A stretch of DNA of 64,000 bases, from assembly GCA_016703025.1 (NCBI GenBank), contig JADJCV010000004.1:1925501-1989500 (forward strand), read 5' to 3'. The DNA comes from Candidatus Avedoeria danica. Its GTDB lineage: Bacteria > Chloroflexota > Anaerolineae > Epilineales > Epilineaceae. Shown here piece after piece: positions 27,708 through 37,800 of the stretch (position 1 is its first letter; each line of letters starts with the position of its first letter). The notes beneath the pieces were generated by a model. That model saw only the letters and a program-made list of their open reading frames with translations. It was not told where the DNA came from and did not search any database. A program made the translations under genes and the position numbers.

Positions 27708-30125
27708 ATGTCCGACCCCAACCACCCCCCGGCCGACGCCTTCGACGATCCGTTCTTCGCCGCCGCCGCCGCCGACGCGGGAGCCGGCGCGGAGCGCTCG
27801 CGCGCGGCCGAGCGGCTGCTCGAGGGTCTGAACACGGCGCAGATGGACGCCGTTTCCGCCGACGAGGGGCCGGTGCTCGTCCTGGCCGGACCGGGCTCGG
27901 GCAAGACCCGCGTCCTGACCCACCGTGTGGCCTGGCTGATCGAGGTGTTCGGCGTGCCGCCGTGGCAGATCATGGCGGTGACGTTCACGAACAAGGCGGC
28001 CCGCGAGATGCGCCTGCGCCTGGAGCGGCTGGTGGGTCCGGCGGCGCTCGGGCAGGTGACGATCGGCACGTTCCACGCGATCTGCGCCCGGATCCTGCGG
28101 ATCGAGGCCGAGACGCTCGCCTTTGACGGCAACTTCGTCATCTACGACTCGGACGACCAGGAGCGGCTCGTCAAGCGCGCCCTGGACGAGATGAACCTCG
28201 ACCCCAAGCAGTTCCGCCCGAGCGCGATCCTCGGGGCGATCTCGAACGCCAAGAACGAGCTCGTCCGACCGGAAGCCTACACGCCGGCCACGTACTGGCA
28301 CGAGATCGCCGGCCGGGTGTACACGCGCTACCAGCAGCTCCTGCGGAACAGCAACGCCGTCGACTTCGACGACCTCCTCCTCGAGACCGCCGAGCTGCTG
28401 CGGCAGAACGCGGCCGTGCGCGACAAGTACCGCGCCCGCTACCGTCACGTCCTCGTCGACGAGTTCCAGGACACGAACACGGCGCAGTACGCGCTCGTGA
28501 AGGCGCTCGCCGCGGCCGAGGTGCCCGACGCGCCGCACAACCTGTTCGTCGTCGGCGACGAGGACCAGAGCATCTACCGCTGGCGGGGCGCCGACTACCG
28601 GAACATCGAGCGCTTCCGGCGCGACTTCCCGTCGCCGACGACCGTCATCCTGGAACAGAACTACCGCTCGACGCAGACGATCCTGGATGCCGCGCGGGCG
28701 ATCATCGACCGCAACGCCCACCGGACGCCGAAGGCGCTTTGGACGGAGCGCGGCCACGGCCAGGGTATCCAGCTTTTCGAGGCATACGACGAGAGCGAGG
28801 AGGCGGCGTTCGTCGTCCACCAGATCGAGAAGCACGTCCGCTCGGGCGGCAAGTTCGGCGAGATGGCGGTGATGTATCGGACAAACGCCCAGTCACGGAC
28901 GATCGAGGACGCGCTCGTGCGCAAGCGGATCCCCTACCAGCTGGTGGGCGGCACGCGCTTCTACGACCGGCGTGAGATCCGCGACGTGCTGGCCTACCTG
29001 CGTCTCGTCCACAACCCGCTCGACGAGGTCGCCCTCCAGCGCGTGATCAACGTGCCCACCCGCGGCATCGGCGACAAAGCGATGGCCACGCTGCACGCGG
29101 CGGCCGGCGCGTGCGGCGTGCCGCTCTGGCCCGCGCTCCAGCTGATCGCCGCCGACGAGCTGGCCGAGGTCTCGCCCGCCGCGGCCGCCGTGACGGTCGA
29201 CGCACGCACCCTCAAGGCGCTCGGCAGCTTCCACGACCTCCTCGCCCGCCTGATCACCGCCCGCGAGCAGCTGGACGTGACGGCGCTGCTCGGGGCGATC
29301 CTGGACAACACCGGCTACGCCAAGCACGTCCGCGACGGCACGGACGAGGGTGAGGAGCGCTGGGAAAACGTCGTCGAGCTGCGCAACGTGGCCGTCGACT
29401 TCGAGGCCATGCCGCCGCGCGAGGGTCTGGCCGCGCTCCTCGAGAGCGTCGCCCTCGTCGCGGACGTCGATGCGCTCGATGCCAAGGCATCGGCCGATCG
29501 CGTGACGCTCCTCACGCTCCACGCGGCCAAGGGCCTCGAGTACCCGACGGTCATCATCACCGGCCTCGAGGAAGGCTCGATCCCGCACAGCCGCTCGGCC
29601 GACGACCCGGACGGCCTGGCCGAGGAGCGCCGCCTGTTCTACGTGGGTGTGACGCGCGCCGAACGGACGCTCATCCTGGTCCGCGCCCACCGCCGCACGG
29701 TCTACGGCACGACGGACCTCCGCGAGCCGTCCCGCTTCCTGCTCGACCTGCCCGTCGAGGTGATGGCCGAGGCGCCGGCGCCGGCAACGGGCATTCGTGG
29801 GACACCGGTGCACAGTCGTGCGACGCAGTGGGGGGACCGGGGGCGCGGGGGCGGGGGCGGTGCGCCGAGCGCGGGCTATGGAGGTCGCAGCGTCGGCGGC
29901 GCAAGCACGACGTCGGGGCACGGCGCAGGCGGCACGGCCGCTGGAGCATCCGCCGGCGCCGCGACGTTCCGCCCGGGCGACAAGGTGATGCACCCGACCT
30001 TCGGCGAGGGCGTCGTCGTCACGGCGACGCAGCGGGACGGGGATGAAGAGGTGACGGTGGCGTTTGTGGGGGCGGGGGTGAAGAAGCTCATGCAGAGCTT
30101 CGCGCGGTTGGAGCGGGTGCGGTGA
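27708..30125 (+). CDS. pcrA: ATP-dependent 3'-5' DNA helicase, PcrA/UvrD family
   Basis: The 805-aa superfamily 1A helicase acts in DNA repair and in removing proteins from DNA. Motifs in order are GPGSGKTRVL (I), VDEFQDTN (II), GDEDQSIYRWRGAD (III), EQNYRS (IV), LHAAKGLEYPTVIITGLEEG (V) and YVGVTRAE (VI). The end (GDKVMHPTFGEGVVV...FARLERV) is the Tudor-like C-terminal domain of PcrA that contacts RNA polymerase, joined by a glycine-rich linker. I chose the ATG at 27708 because it precedes the first domain and a -10 element lies directly upstream. The frame is open far upstream, but there it is antisense to the S1 gene. A membrane zinc-ribbon gene overlaps its stop by 4 bp. Confidence 0.95.
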   Translation: MSDPNHPPADAFDDPFFAAAAADAGAGAERSRAAERLLEGLNTAQMDAVSADEGPVLVLAGPGSGKTRVLTHRVAWLIEVFGVPPWQIMAVTFTNKAAREMRLRLERLVGPAALGQVTIGTFHAICARILRIEAETLAFDGNFVIYDSDDQERLVKRALDEMNLDPKQFRPSAILGAISNAKNELVRPEAYTPATYWHEIAGRVYTRYQQLLRNSNAVDFDDLLLETAELLRQNAAVRDKYRARYRHVLVDEFQDTNTAQYALVKALAAAEVPDAPHNLFVVGDEDQSIYRWRGADYRNIERFRRDFPSPTTVILEQNYRSTQTILDAARAIIDRNAHRTPKALWTERGHGQGIQLFEAYDESEEAAFVVHQIEKHVRSGGKFGEMAVMYRTNAQSRTIEDALVRKRIPYQLVGGTRFYDRREIRDVLAYLRLVHNPLDEVALQRVINVPTRGIGDKAMATLHAAAGACGVPLWPALQLIAADELAEVSPAAAAVTVDARTLKALGSFHDLLARLITAREQLDVTALLGAILDNTGYAKHVRDGTDEGEERWENVVELRNVAVDFEAMPPREGLAALLESVALVADVDALDAKASADRVTLLTLHAAKGLEYPTVIITGLEEGSIPHSRSADDPDGLAEERRLFYVGVTRAERTLILVRAHRRTVYGTTDLREPSRFLLDLPVEVMAEAPAPATGIRGTPVHSRATQWGDRGRGGGGGAPSAGYGGRSVGGASTTSGHGAGGTAAGASAGAATFRPGDKVMHPTFGEGVVVTATQRDGDEEVTVAFVGAGVKKLMQSFARLERVR

Positions 30126-30904
30126 CGCACAGCCGCGGGCGCACGCGGCGCCACGGGGCGCGCCGATCCGCGCGAGCGAGATCGTCGGCGGAGTCCGCCA
30201 GCGGCGCGTCGACGACGGCGTACTACGCCGCGGAGGACCGCCGGTCCCGTCCCGGCGGTGCGGGGGCGATCTGGATCTGGTTGCTGTTCGTCGGATGCTG
30301 GATCGGCGCCGCCATGCTCGATCCGGCGTTCGACGACAAGCGCTTGTTCCATCCTCGCTCGTCCGTCGGCCTCAACGCCTTCGGCCGCGTGATCGCAACG
30401 TCGATGGCGGACTCCATCCAGCCGTACGCACCGGCGCTGGCCCGGATCCTCTTCGTCCTGCCCGTCGTGGTCATGATCGCCGCCTACCTGTACGAGCGCG
30501 CGTCGCGGCCGGAGCGCAAGGTCGTCACGGTCGTCGATGCCGGCGCCGAGGGCGAGGGAGACGCACCCACGCCGCGCCCCGAGTCGGAGGACGAGCGCTT
30601 CGCGGCGATCCACCATCGGCGACAGGTCGCCGCAACGGCGCTCACGATCGGCGTCGTCGCAACCGGGGTGATCCTCCGGCTGGCCACGGGACGAACGGAC
30701 CACGGCAGCGTCGTGTTCATCGCAGCGCTCGCCGCCATTTTCTTGTCCCATCGGCTCGTCGCACGCTGCCCGCGCTGCGGCGTGACCCTCACTGCGGCGG
30801 CCCGTCAGCGGGAGGGACTTAGCTGGCTGTCGCCTGTCGGTGTCGCGTACTGGCGTCTGCTCGCGTGTCCCGCATGCCGCGTTCGCCTGCGACAGGACCA
30901 ATGA
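30122..30904 (+). CDS. Membrane protein with C-terminal zinc ribbon
   Basis: The 260-aa protein has about four hydrophobic segments (around residues 48-66, 105-124, 170-190 and 197-214). It ends with two CxxC knuckles, CPRCG and CPACR, that should bind one zinc ion. The N-terminal 45 residues are very basic. The GTG start overlaps the pcrA stop (GTGA), so it is co-translated with the helicase. The function is unknown. The next small gene has the same membrane-plus-zinc-ribbon plan. Confidence 0.7.
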   Translation: MTHSRGRTRRHGARRSARARSSAESASGASTTAYYAAEDRRSRPGGAGAIWIWLLFVGCWIGAAMLDPAFDDKRLFHPRSSVGLNAFGRVIATSMADSIQPYAPALARILFVLPVVVMIAAYLYERASRPERKVVTVVDAGAEGEGDAPTPRPESEDERFAAIHHRRQVAATALTIGVVATGVILRLATGRTDHGSVVFIAALAAIFLSHRLVARCPRCGVTLTAAARQREGLSWLSPVGVAYWRLLACPACRVRLRQDQ

Positions 30905-30944
30905 CCGAGCGGATGCCGCACCGCGCGCGGCGGGAGCGGATGTG

Positions 30945-31256
30945 GTGAGCGACGACGACGTCCGACGACCGCACCGGCCCGGTTTGCTCTCCCGCCGAAA
31001 ACGGAGGAGACGATGGCTCCTCATCATCGAAGCAGTCATCGCCGTCGGCTACGTCTTCACCCAAGTGGAACGCTCGCATGGCGCCGGCCAGGATTCGGAG
31101 TCGTTGCGATGGTTCGTCGGCATCCTGTTGCTGATCGGCGTGTTCCACTACGTGCTCGGCCGCCCACGCTGTCCCCGATGCAACCGGCGCTACTTCCAGT
31201 CCCAGCTGCACGAGGGCATCGAGTCCTGTCCGCACTGCGCGGCGATGCTGGGTTGA
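30945..31256 (+). CDS. Small membrane protein with C-terminal zinc ribbon
   Basis: The roughly 103-aa protein has two hydrophobic segments (WLLIIEAVIAVGYVF and FVGILLLIGVFHYVL). They are followed by CPRCNRRYF and CPHC, a zinc-ribbon pair. I chose the GTG at 30945, eight bases after GGAG; a GTG one codon earlier is equally possible. It lies 40 bp behind the larger zinc-ribbon membrane protein and may be a shortened relative. The function is unknown. Confidence 0.62.
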   Translation: MSDDDVRRPHRPGLLSRRKRRRRWLLIIEAVIAVGYVFTQVERSHGAGQDSESLRWFVGILLLIGVFHYVLGRPRCPRCNRRYFQSQLHEGIESCPHCAAMLG

Positions 31257-31338
31257 GGCTGCGGCGTCGGCGCGGCGCGGGGTGGGGCGCAACCGTGCGG
31301 TGCGAACAGCGTAGGTGCATCCAGACGGAGGCTCACCC

Positions 31339-31920
31339 ATGGACTTCACCAGCATCGCCACGCTCCTCAGCGCGTTCGGCCTGTCGGCATCGGCCGGCCT
31401 GAACGCCTATATCCCGCTGCTCATCGTCGGCGTCGTCGGGCGGTTCGCGCCCGGCATCGTGCGCCTTTCCGCGCCGTTCGACGGGCTGACGAACTGGTGG
31501 GCGATCGGGACACTGTCCGTCCTCGTCCTGATCGAGACCCTGGCCGACAAGATCCCGGTCGTCGACCACGCGAACGACGTCATCGGCACCGTCATCCGTC
31601 CGGCCGCCGGCGCGATTCTGTTCGCGGCGACGACGGGCACGGTCACCTACCTCAGCCCGACCGTCGCCCTCGTCCTCGGCCTCGTCGTCGCCGGCGCCGC
31701 GCACGGGGCCAAGGCGACCGCGCGCCCCGTCGTGACCGCGACGACGGGCGGCATCGGCAACCCGATCGTCAGCACGGTCGAGGACATCGCGGCGCTCTTC
31801 ACGAGCTTGATCGCGGTGTTCGTGCCGATCGTCATCGGGATCGGGGCGGTGATGTTCGGGATCATCGTCCTGGTGTGGCGGAGTCGGCGGCGGTCAAGGA
31901 CCGTGCAGGCCGGAGCGTAG
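31339..31920 (+). CDS. DUF4126-family membrane protein
   Basis: The 193-aa protein is mostly hydrophobic, with about four to five membrane segments. The start LLSAFGLSASAGLNAYIPLL and the stretch IETLADKIPVVDHANDV are typical of DUF4126. The function of the family is not known. I chose the ATG at 31339, eight bases after GGAG. It converges with the beta-helix gene 22 bp away. Confidence 0.82.
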   Translation: MDFTSIATLLSAFGLSASAGLNAYIPLLIVGVVGRFAPGIVRLSAPFDGLTNWWAIGTLSVLVLIETLADKIPVVDHANDVIGTVIRPAAGAILFAATTGTVTYLSPTVALVLGLVVAGAAHGAKATARPVVTATTGGIGNPIVSTVEDIAALFTSLIAVFVPIVIGIGAVMFGIIVLVWRSRRRSRTVQAGA

Positions 31921-31942
31921 CGCCCGCCCCGTCGTCGCCGCG

Positions 31943-34540
31943 TCACCGCACGCTGCGGACCCCGTACGGCAGGTAAGCCGTCTTCTCGCCGCGCACGCCG
32001 CCGAACGGCGTCAGGTCCGTGTCGATCGCGAAGCCTTCCCAGTCGACATCGTCGGTGACCTTGGTGCCGGCCGACTCGTTGGCCGCGTTCATGCAGCCGT
32101 CCTCGGCCTCCGAGGCGTCGAGCGGGCCGGCTTCGTCGCCCCACCAGATGAGGGCGGCCGTCGTGCACCGGGCGCTGTCCTCGTTCTGGACGCCCCATTG
32201 GCTGCACTCCGTGATCCAACCTTTCTGGAGGACGAGCCGTCCGCCCTTGAGCACCCGGGCGCCGACGGCCAGCTTGGAGAGCCTCGGTCCGGCGACGGCC
32301 GCCTCACCGCCGTCGCGGACGAGCAGGCCGGTCGCGCCCGTCGACTGGGCGTCGCCGGTGAGGACCAAGCCGGAGACATCGAGCGCACCGTCGACGGCGA
32401 GGAACGCGTCACCCGCGCCGGCGCCGGAGATGTCGATGGCCACCGTGGAATCCTCGGCCTCGCGCAGGCTCGATCCGGCGCCGATCTGGACGCCACCGTG
32501 CGGCTTGCCCGGCTCGGCCGGCAGGAACGCGACGCGGTTGTTCGATCGTGCGTCGTTCAGGCGGACGTTCGCCCGGATCACACCGTCGCCCAGCTTGAAG
32601 ACCTTGCCGGGGCGCAGGTAGAGGTCCAGTCCGGCCTCCACGTCCACCAACGGTGTGACGCCGCCGGCGAACAGGACGTCACCGTCGAACTCGATGCCGG
32701 TGCCGGGGCTGGCCAGCGTGATCTGGCGCTGCGTGAGCTCGCCCGCGGAGCGCACGAGCACCCGGTTGACGGCGTTGTTCTCGAAGCGGCTGCGGTTCGC
32801 GGCCACCTTCTGGTCGATGCCGGCGATGACGTCGATGTGCGTGAGGGGCAGCGAGATCGGGTAGCCGGCGGAGCCGGCGAACGTCGACTTGAGAATCGAG
32901 CCGCGGACCGTGCCCCACTGGACCATCGCACCGTCCTGGCCGCCGTTCTCGATCCGCACGCTCTCCAGCTGCGCTTCGACGGTCGTATCGGCAAACACGA
33001 TGCCCTTCCATGCCCCGGGCGTGCCGCTCAGCGCCCCGAGGATCGTCTCGCCGCCCTGCGAGGCGGCGGCGTCTTCGGGCGCGAGGACGGCGTCCGTCAC
33101 CGCGGCGGCCAGGGCGGCGCGCGAAGCGCTCGGCGGCACGGGCACCGGGCCGGCGGCGAAGCGCGCGCGCGGGCCCGAGGGATCCCCGATCCGGAGCGCG
33201 GCGCCGTCGGCGAAGAGGAGGTGGGCGCCCGGAAGGATGCGGAGGGAGGCCGGCGTGCCGTCCTTGCCGTCGACGGACGCCACCATCACGTCGCCGTCGA
33301 TCTCGTATGGCGCCTCGATGTCCCCCCAGATGGCGCTGCGCGGGACGTCGAGCGGGATGTCCTTGGCCAACACGAGCGCCCGGTCGATCCCGTTGTCCTT
33401 GATCGGCGGCTGAACGTTCTTGGGCGCGACCATGCTGCCGAGAAAGCTGTCGACAGCCGTCGAGGGCAGCTCGAGGGGGTAGGCCTTCGCGTGGCGCATC
33501 GTGAGGTCGAGCGCGTAGGCGTGGATGTCGCGGACGCGGATCATCGGCACGCCGTTGCGGCCACCGTACTTCACGTCCGTGTTGATCAGGCTGTTGTCGA
33601 TCGTGCTGAACTCCGAGAGATGGATGCCGCCCCAGCTGCCCGGCTCCTCGACCTGACCGGTGATGAGGACGTGCTCGAGGACGTCCACCTGTCCCGACGT
33701 CACGAGGTGGCCGGGCAGGTCGGCGCTGAGCCCGGTGACGATGCCGCCGGCCGCGTCGAACTTGAGCTGCGTGCCCTGGCTCAGCGTGAGCGTCGGGGCG
33801 ATGTCGATCGGGCCGGCGACGGTCACCGTTCCGTTTACGAGGTACGGCGTGCAGAAGTTGGCCCACGTGGCATCGACCGCGACGTCGACGTCGGCCGTCG
33901 CGTCCACGCTGATCGCGTTCTTCCCGACATCGCTGAACGCGATGAGCGGGCACCGCTGGGTGCGCACGGTGTTCGAGCCGGCGCGGAACGTGCTCGGGCC
34001 GAGCGCATCGGCCGAGAACTGGAGCGGGACGTCGGCCGACTGGATGAACGTGACGTTGAAGATCTCGGCCGCCGGCGAGCGAACCTCGACCATCGGCTTG
34101 CCGTCCCGTCCGCCGTAGGAGACGAACGCCGCTTCGATCGTGCTCGTGATCGCGCCGCTGTCGAAGCGGATCTGCCCCCAGTAGCCGCGGGTGGGCGTCC
34201 GCGGGAGCGCCAGGAACCGGATCGGGGCGTTCTGCGCGTCGCCGACGGCCACCATCCCTGCCCCGGACTCGATGACGAGGTTCGCGCCTTCGTGGAAGCG
34301 CACGAGCGCTCCGGGCAGGACGCGGAGCGTGCTGTTGCGGATGGACACGCCCTCGGCGCAGATGTCGTGCGGGTTGTCGGCGCTGCTCCACGTCTGGTTC
34401 GTCGTCACCTGGCCGCAGTGGTCGAGGGCCAGCGCGGGTCGGGGCGCGAGCGCTGCGACGGTTGCCAGCGCGGCGGACGCGGCGAGGAGGAGCGGGCGGT
34501 GGGGCAGGCGGTGCATGACGCGGCGGGGCAGGCTGGCCAT
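31943..34540 (-). CDS. Large secreted right-handed beta-helix protein ending in YLPYGVR
   Basis: The 865-aa exported protein has a signal peptide (about residues 8-38, ending ALAL). It continues as a parallel beta-helix, with repeated turns such as GGRDGKPMVEVRSPAAEIFNV, YGGRNGVPMIRVRDIHAYAL and GGQDGAMVQW. The end is KTAYLPYGVRSVR, another Y-[LMF]-P-x3-R motif. The helix pattern occurs in polysaccharide-active enzymes and adhesins; I see no clear catalytic triad. The ATG at 34540 has GGAG upstream. It diverges from the UPF0182 gene. Confidence 0.78.
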   Translation of the reverse strand: MASLPRRVMHRLPHRPLLLAASAALATVAALAPRPALALDHCGQVTTNQTWSSADNPHDICAEGVSIRNSTLRVLPGALVRFHEGANLVIESGAGMVAVGDAQNAPIRFLALPRTPTRGYWGQIRFDSGAITSTIEAAFVSYGGRDGKPMVEVRSPAAEIFNVTFIQSADVPLQFSADALGPSTFRAGSNTVRTQRCPLIAFSDVGKNAISVDATADVDVAVDATWANFCTPYLVNGTVTVAGPIDIAPTLTLSQGTQLKFDAAGGIVTGLSADLPGHLVTSGQVDVLEHVLITGQVEEPGSWGGIHLSEFSTIDNSLINTDVKYGGRNGVPMIRVRDIHAYALDLTMRHAKAYPLELPSTAVDSFLGSMVAPKNVQPPIKDNGIDRALVLAKDIPLDVPRSAIWGDIEAPYEIDGDVMVASVDGKDGTPASLRILPGAHLLFADGAALRIGDPSGPRARFAAGPVPVPPSASRAALAAAVTDAVLAPEDAAASQGGETILGALSGTPGAWKGIVFADTTVEAQLESVRIENGGQDGAMVQWGTVRGSILKSTFAGSAGYPISLPLTHIDVIAGIDQKVAANRSRFENNAVNRVLVRSAGELTQRQITLASPGTGIEFDGDVLFAGGVTPLVDVEAGLDLYLRPGKVFKLGDGVIRANVRLNDARSNNRVAFLPAEPGKPHGGVQIGAGSSLREAEDSTVAIDISGAGAGDAFLAVDGALDVSGLVLTGDAQSTGATGLLVRDGGEAAVAGPRLSKLAVGARVLKGGRLVLQKGWITECSQWGVQNEDSARCTTAALIWWGDEAGPLDASEAEDGCMNAANESAGTKVTDDVDWEGFAIDTDLTPFGGVRGEKTAYLPYGVRSVR

Positions 34541-34851
34541 CGGGTGACTCCGTGAAGGCGTACGGGGGACGTAGGCGTGCGGCATGGACGCGGCGCGCCG
34601 GCGCACGGGTCCAAGGATAGCGGATCGGGGGCGGTCGGTCGACGGGGGCCCGGGGAAGTTGGGACGATTTGGCGACGGGCCGGCAGCTTGGGGCCGCGAC
34701 CGAACCCGTCGATCTCCCCGCCGACGTGCACATCCCCAGCCTTGCCCGCACCCCCGCGCCCCGCTACCCTCGTCCTGCGGCGCGCAGGGTGGCCGGATGG
34801 CGCGCCGGGGCGGTCCGTTGGACCGGGCCGCACGGGGCCGCCGCGGCGAAC
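34541..34851. other. Divergent intergenic region of the beta-helix and UPF0182 genes
   Basis: This 311-bp GC-rich stretch separates two divergent genes. The frame of UPF0182 stays open through much of it, but the translation is Arg/Pro/Ala-rich and unlike the family. I see no clear promoter, repeat or RNA. Confidence 0.45.
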
Positions 34852-37800
34852 ATGTCCCAGTCACCGATCGATTTCGAGGAACTGTTCCGACAGCTGACCG
34901 CCAACGGCGGCCGAAAGCGCGCCGGCAAGGGCCAAGGTGGCGGCACCACACCGTCCGCCCCACCGCCGGAACGCACGCCGCGCGGACTGCCGTGGCGCGC
35001 GGTGGCGCTCGTCTTCCTGGTGGCGACGCTGTTCGGGCTCGTGAACGGCGGCGCCGCGTTCATCACGGATGCGTGGTGGTTCGCTTCGCTCGGGCAGGCG
35101 GCGGTCTTCCGGACGCGCATCGTCCTGCCGCTGGCCGTGTTCGGCGCCGTCGCCGCCGCTGGCGCGGTCTGGCTGGTGGGCAACCTGCGCCTCGCGGCGC
35201 GGGCGGTGGCGGCCGAGCCTCGCTTTGCCGGACAGCCCGGCGGCTGGGCGACGCGCCGGCCCGTCATCTGGACGCTGACGGCCGTCGCCCTGCTGGCGGC
35301 GGTGTCGATCGCCTCCGGCGCCGCATCGCTCTGGCCGCAGATCGCGGCGTGGCAGCACCGGCAGCCGTTCGGCACGGCGGAGCCGCTCTTCGGGCGGGAC
35401 GCGGGCTTCTATGTCTTCACGCTCCCGCTCCTGCGCGCCATGCTGGCCGTGGCCTGGAGCTGGCTCGTGGCGGCGGCGCTCGGCTGCGGCGCGCTGTACG
35501 CGGTCGGCGGCGTGCTGGATCTGCGCCGCGGGCAGTTCAAGGTGGCGCGCCGGGCGCGGGCGCACCTGTCCGCCTTGGCGGCCATCGGGGCGCTGCTGTG
35601 GTCCTTCGGCCAGTGGCTGGCGCGTTTCGACCTTCTCGTCGCCGACCGCAACGGCGGCGATGCGTTCTACGGGGCCGGCTTTGCCGATGCCACCGCGCGG
35701 CTGTTCGGCTACCGCGTGCTCATCGTCGTCGGCGTGCTCGTGGCGCTCGGCTTTATGGCGAGCATCGCCGCCAACCGGCTCGTCTGGCCGCTCGGGCTTG
35801 CGGCGCTGGCGGCGGGGCTGCAGATCGTCCTCGTCTCGCTCGTGCCGTCGCTCGTCCAACAGTACCGCGTCCGGCCCAACGAGCTGGCCCTCGAGCGCGA
35901 GTACATCACCCACAACATCGCCTTGACCCGGAAGGCGTGGGGGATCGACGCCGTCACCGAGCGCCCGTTCGCGCCGCAGCCGCGGGTGAGCCGGGCGGCG
36001 CTCGACAGCGAGGCCGACACGCTGCGGTCCGTCCGGCTCTGGGACTGGCGGATCATGCAGGCCACGATCGTCCAGCTTCAGGCGCTGCGGAAGTACTACG
36101 ACTTCCTCGACGTCGACGTCGACCGCTACGCGTTGGGCAGCGCGGGCGGGGTGGCCGCGACCGGTGGAGGGACGACGCGCGAGACGCTCGTCGCGGGGCG
36201 CGAGTTGATCAGCGAGGACCTGCCGAACCGGACGTGGGTGAACGTCCACCTGAAGTACACCCACGGCTACGGCGCCGTGCTGAACCCGGTGGACGAGGTC
36301 GGCCAGCAAGGTCGGCCGGTGCTCTGGCTGCGCGACATCCCGGTGACCGCGCGTGCGCCGTTCGATCGCCCACTCACCGAGCCGCGGATCTACTTCGGCG
36401 AGGCGACCGGCGCGCCGTACGTCATCGTCGGCACGCGCGGCGGCGAGTTCGACGCGACCGCGCCCGAGAACGAGAGCGAGGCGCGCACGACGCGCTACGA
36501 CGGCGCGGACGGCGTGACGCTCGGCAGCCGCGTCCGCCGCCTGCTGTTCGCGATCCGCTTCGGCGACACCGAGCCGCTCCTCTCGCCCGAGGTGACGGCC
36601 GAGACGAAGGTGCTCTTCAAGCGCAACATCCGCGAGCGCGTGGCCGAGCTCGCGCCGTTCCTGGCGTACGACGACGACCCGTACCTCGTCGTGACGACCG
36701 AGGGCCGCCTGGTCTGGCTCCTGGACGCCTACACCGTCTCCGACAGCTATCCGTACAGCCGCCCGGTCGCCACCCACCTCTCGCCGACAGGGCGCGCGAA
36801 CTACGTCCGCAACAGCGTCAAAGTGGCGATCGACGCCTACGACGGGCAGCCGACGTTCTATGTCGTGGACGACGTCGATCCGCTCATCGCGGCGTGGCAG
36901 GGCGTGTTCCCGACGCTCTTCAGGCCGGCCGCGGAGATGCCGGCCGATCTGCGCGCGCACTGGCGCTACCCCGAGGGCTTGTTCCGCATGCAGGCCGAGA
37001 TCTACACCCGCTACCACATCACCCACCCGGGCGAGTTCTACAACGCGAACGACGTCTGGGTGATCCCCGAGGAGAGCACGGAGCAGGGCGGCAGCCGGCA
37101 GACGACGCAGCCGTACTACGTCACGCTCAAGCTGCAGGGCGAGGACGCCGCCGAGTTCGTCCTGATGCTGCCGTTCACACCACGCGCCCGGCAGAACATG
37201 GTCGGCTGGATGGCGGCCCGCTCCGACGGCGACGGCTACGGCGAGCTCGTCGTCTACCGCTTCAACGAGGGCGAGCAGTTCTACGGGCCGTCCCAGATGG
37301 AGAGCGTCATCGACCAGGACACGGAGATCAGCCAGCAGCTGACGCTATGGGACCAGTCGGGCAGCCAGGTGATCCGCGGCAACCTGCTGATCGTCCCGAT
37401 CGGCGACACGCTCCTCTACGTCGAGCCGGTCTACCTGGCGTCGAGCTCGGGCGACGCGCTGCCGGAGCTGAAGCGCGTGATCGTGGCGGACAACGAGCAT
37501 GTGGTCATGCGTCCGACGCTCGACGAGGCGCTGGCGGCGCTGGTGGGAGACGGCGGGACGGTGGCGGGCGCGGAGGCAGCGCCCGCCGCCCCTGACGACG
37601 ATGCCGACACGGACGCTGCGGCCGCGCCGGTGGCCACGGTTGAGCGTGGGTCCGATGCGGACTTCGCCGCCGAGCTGGCGAACGTTCAGACGATCGAACT
37701 GGGGTCTCTCGCCGCCACGAGCGAAGCGGCGGCGCGCGCCGCCCTGTCGGCCGGCGACTGGCAGACGTTCGGCCGCGAGATGGCGCGGTTGAAGGCGATC

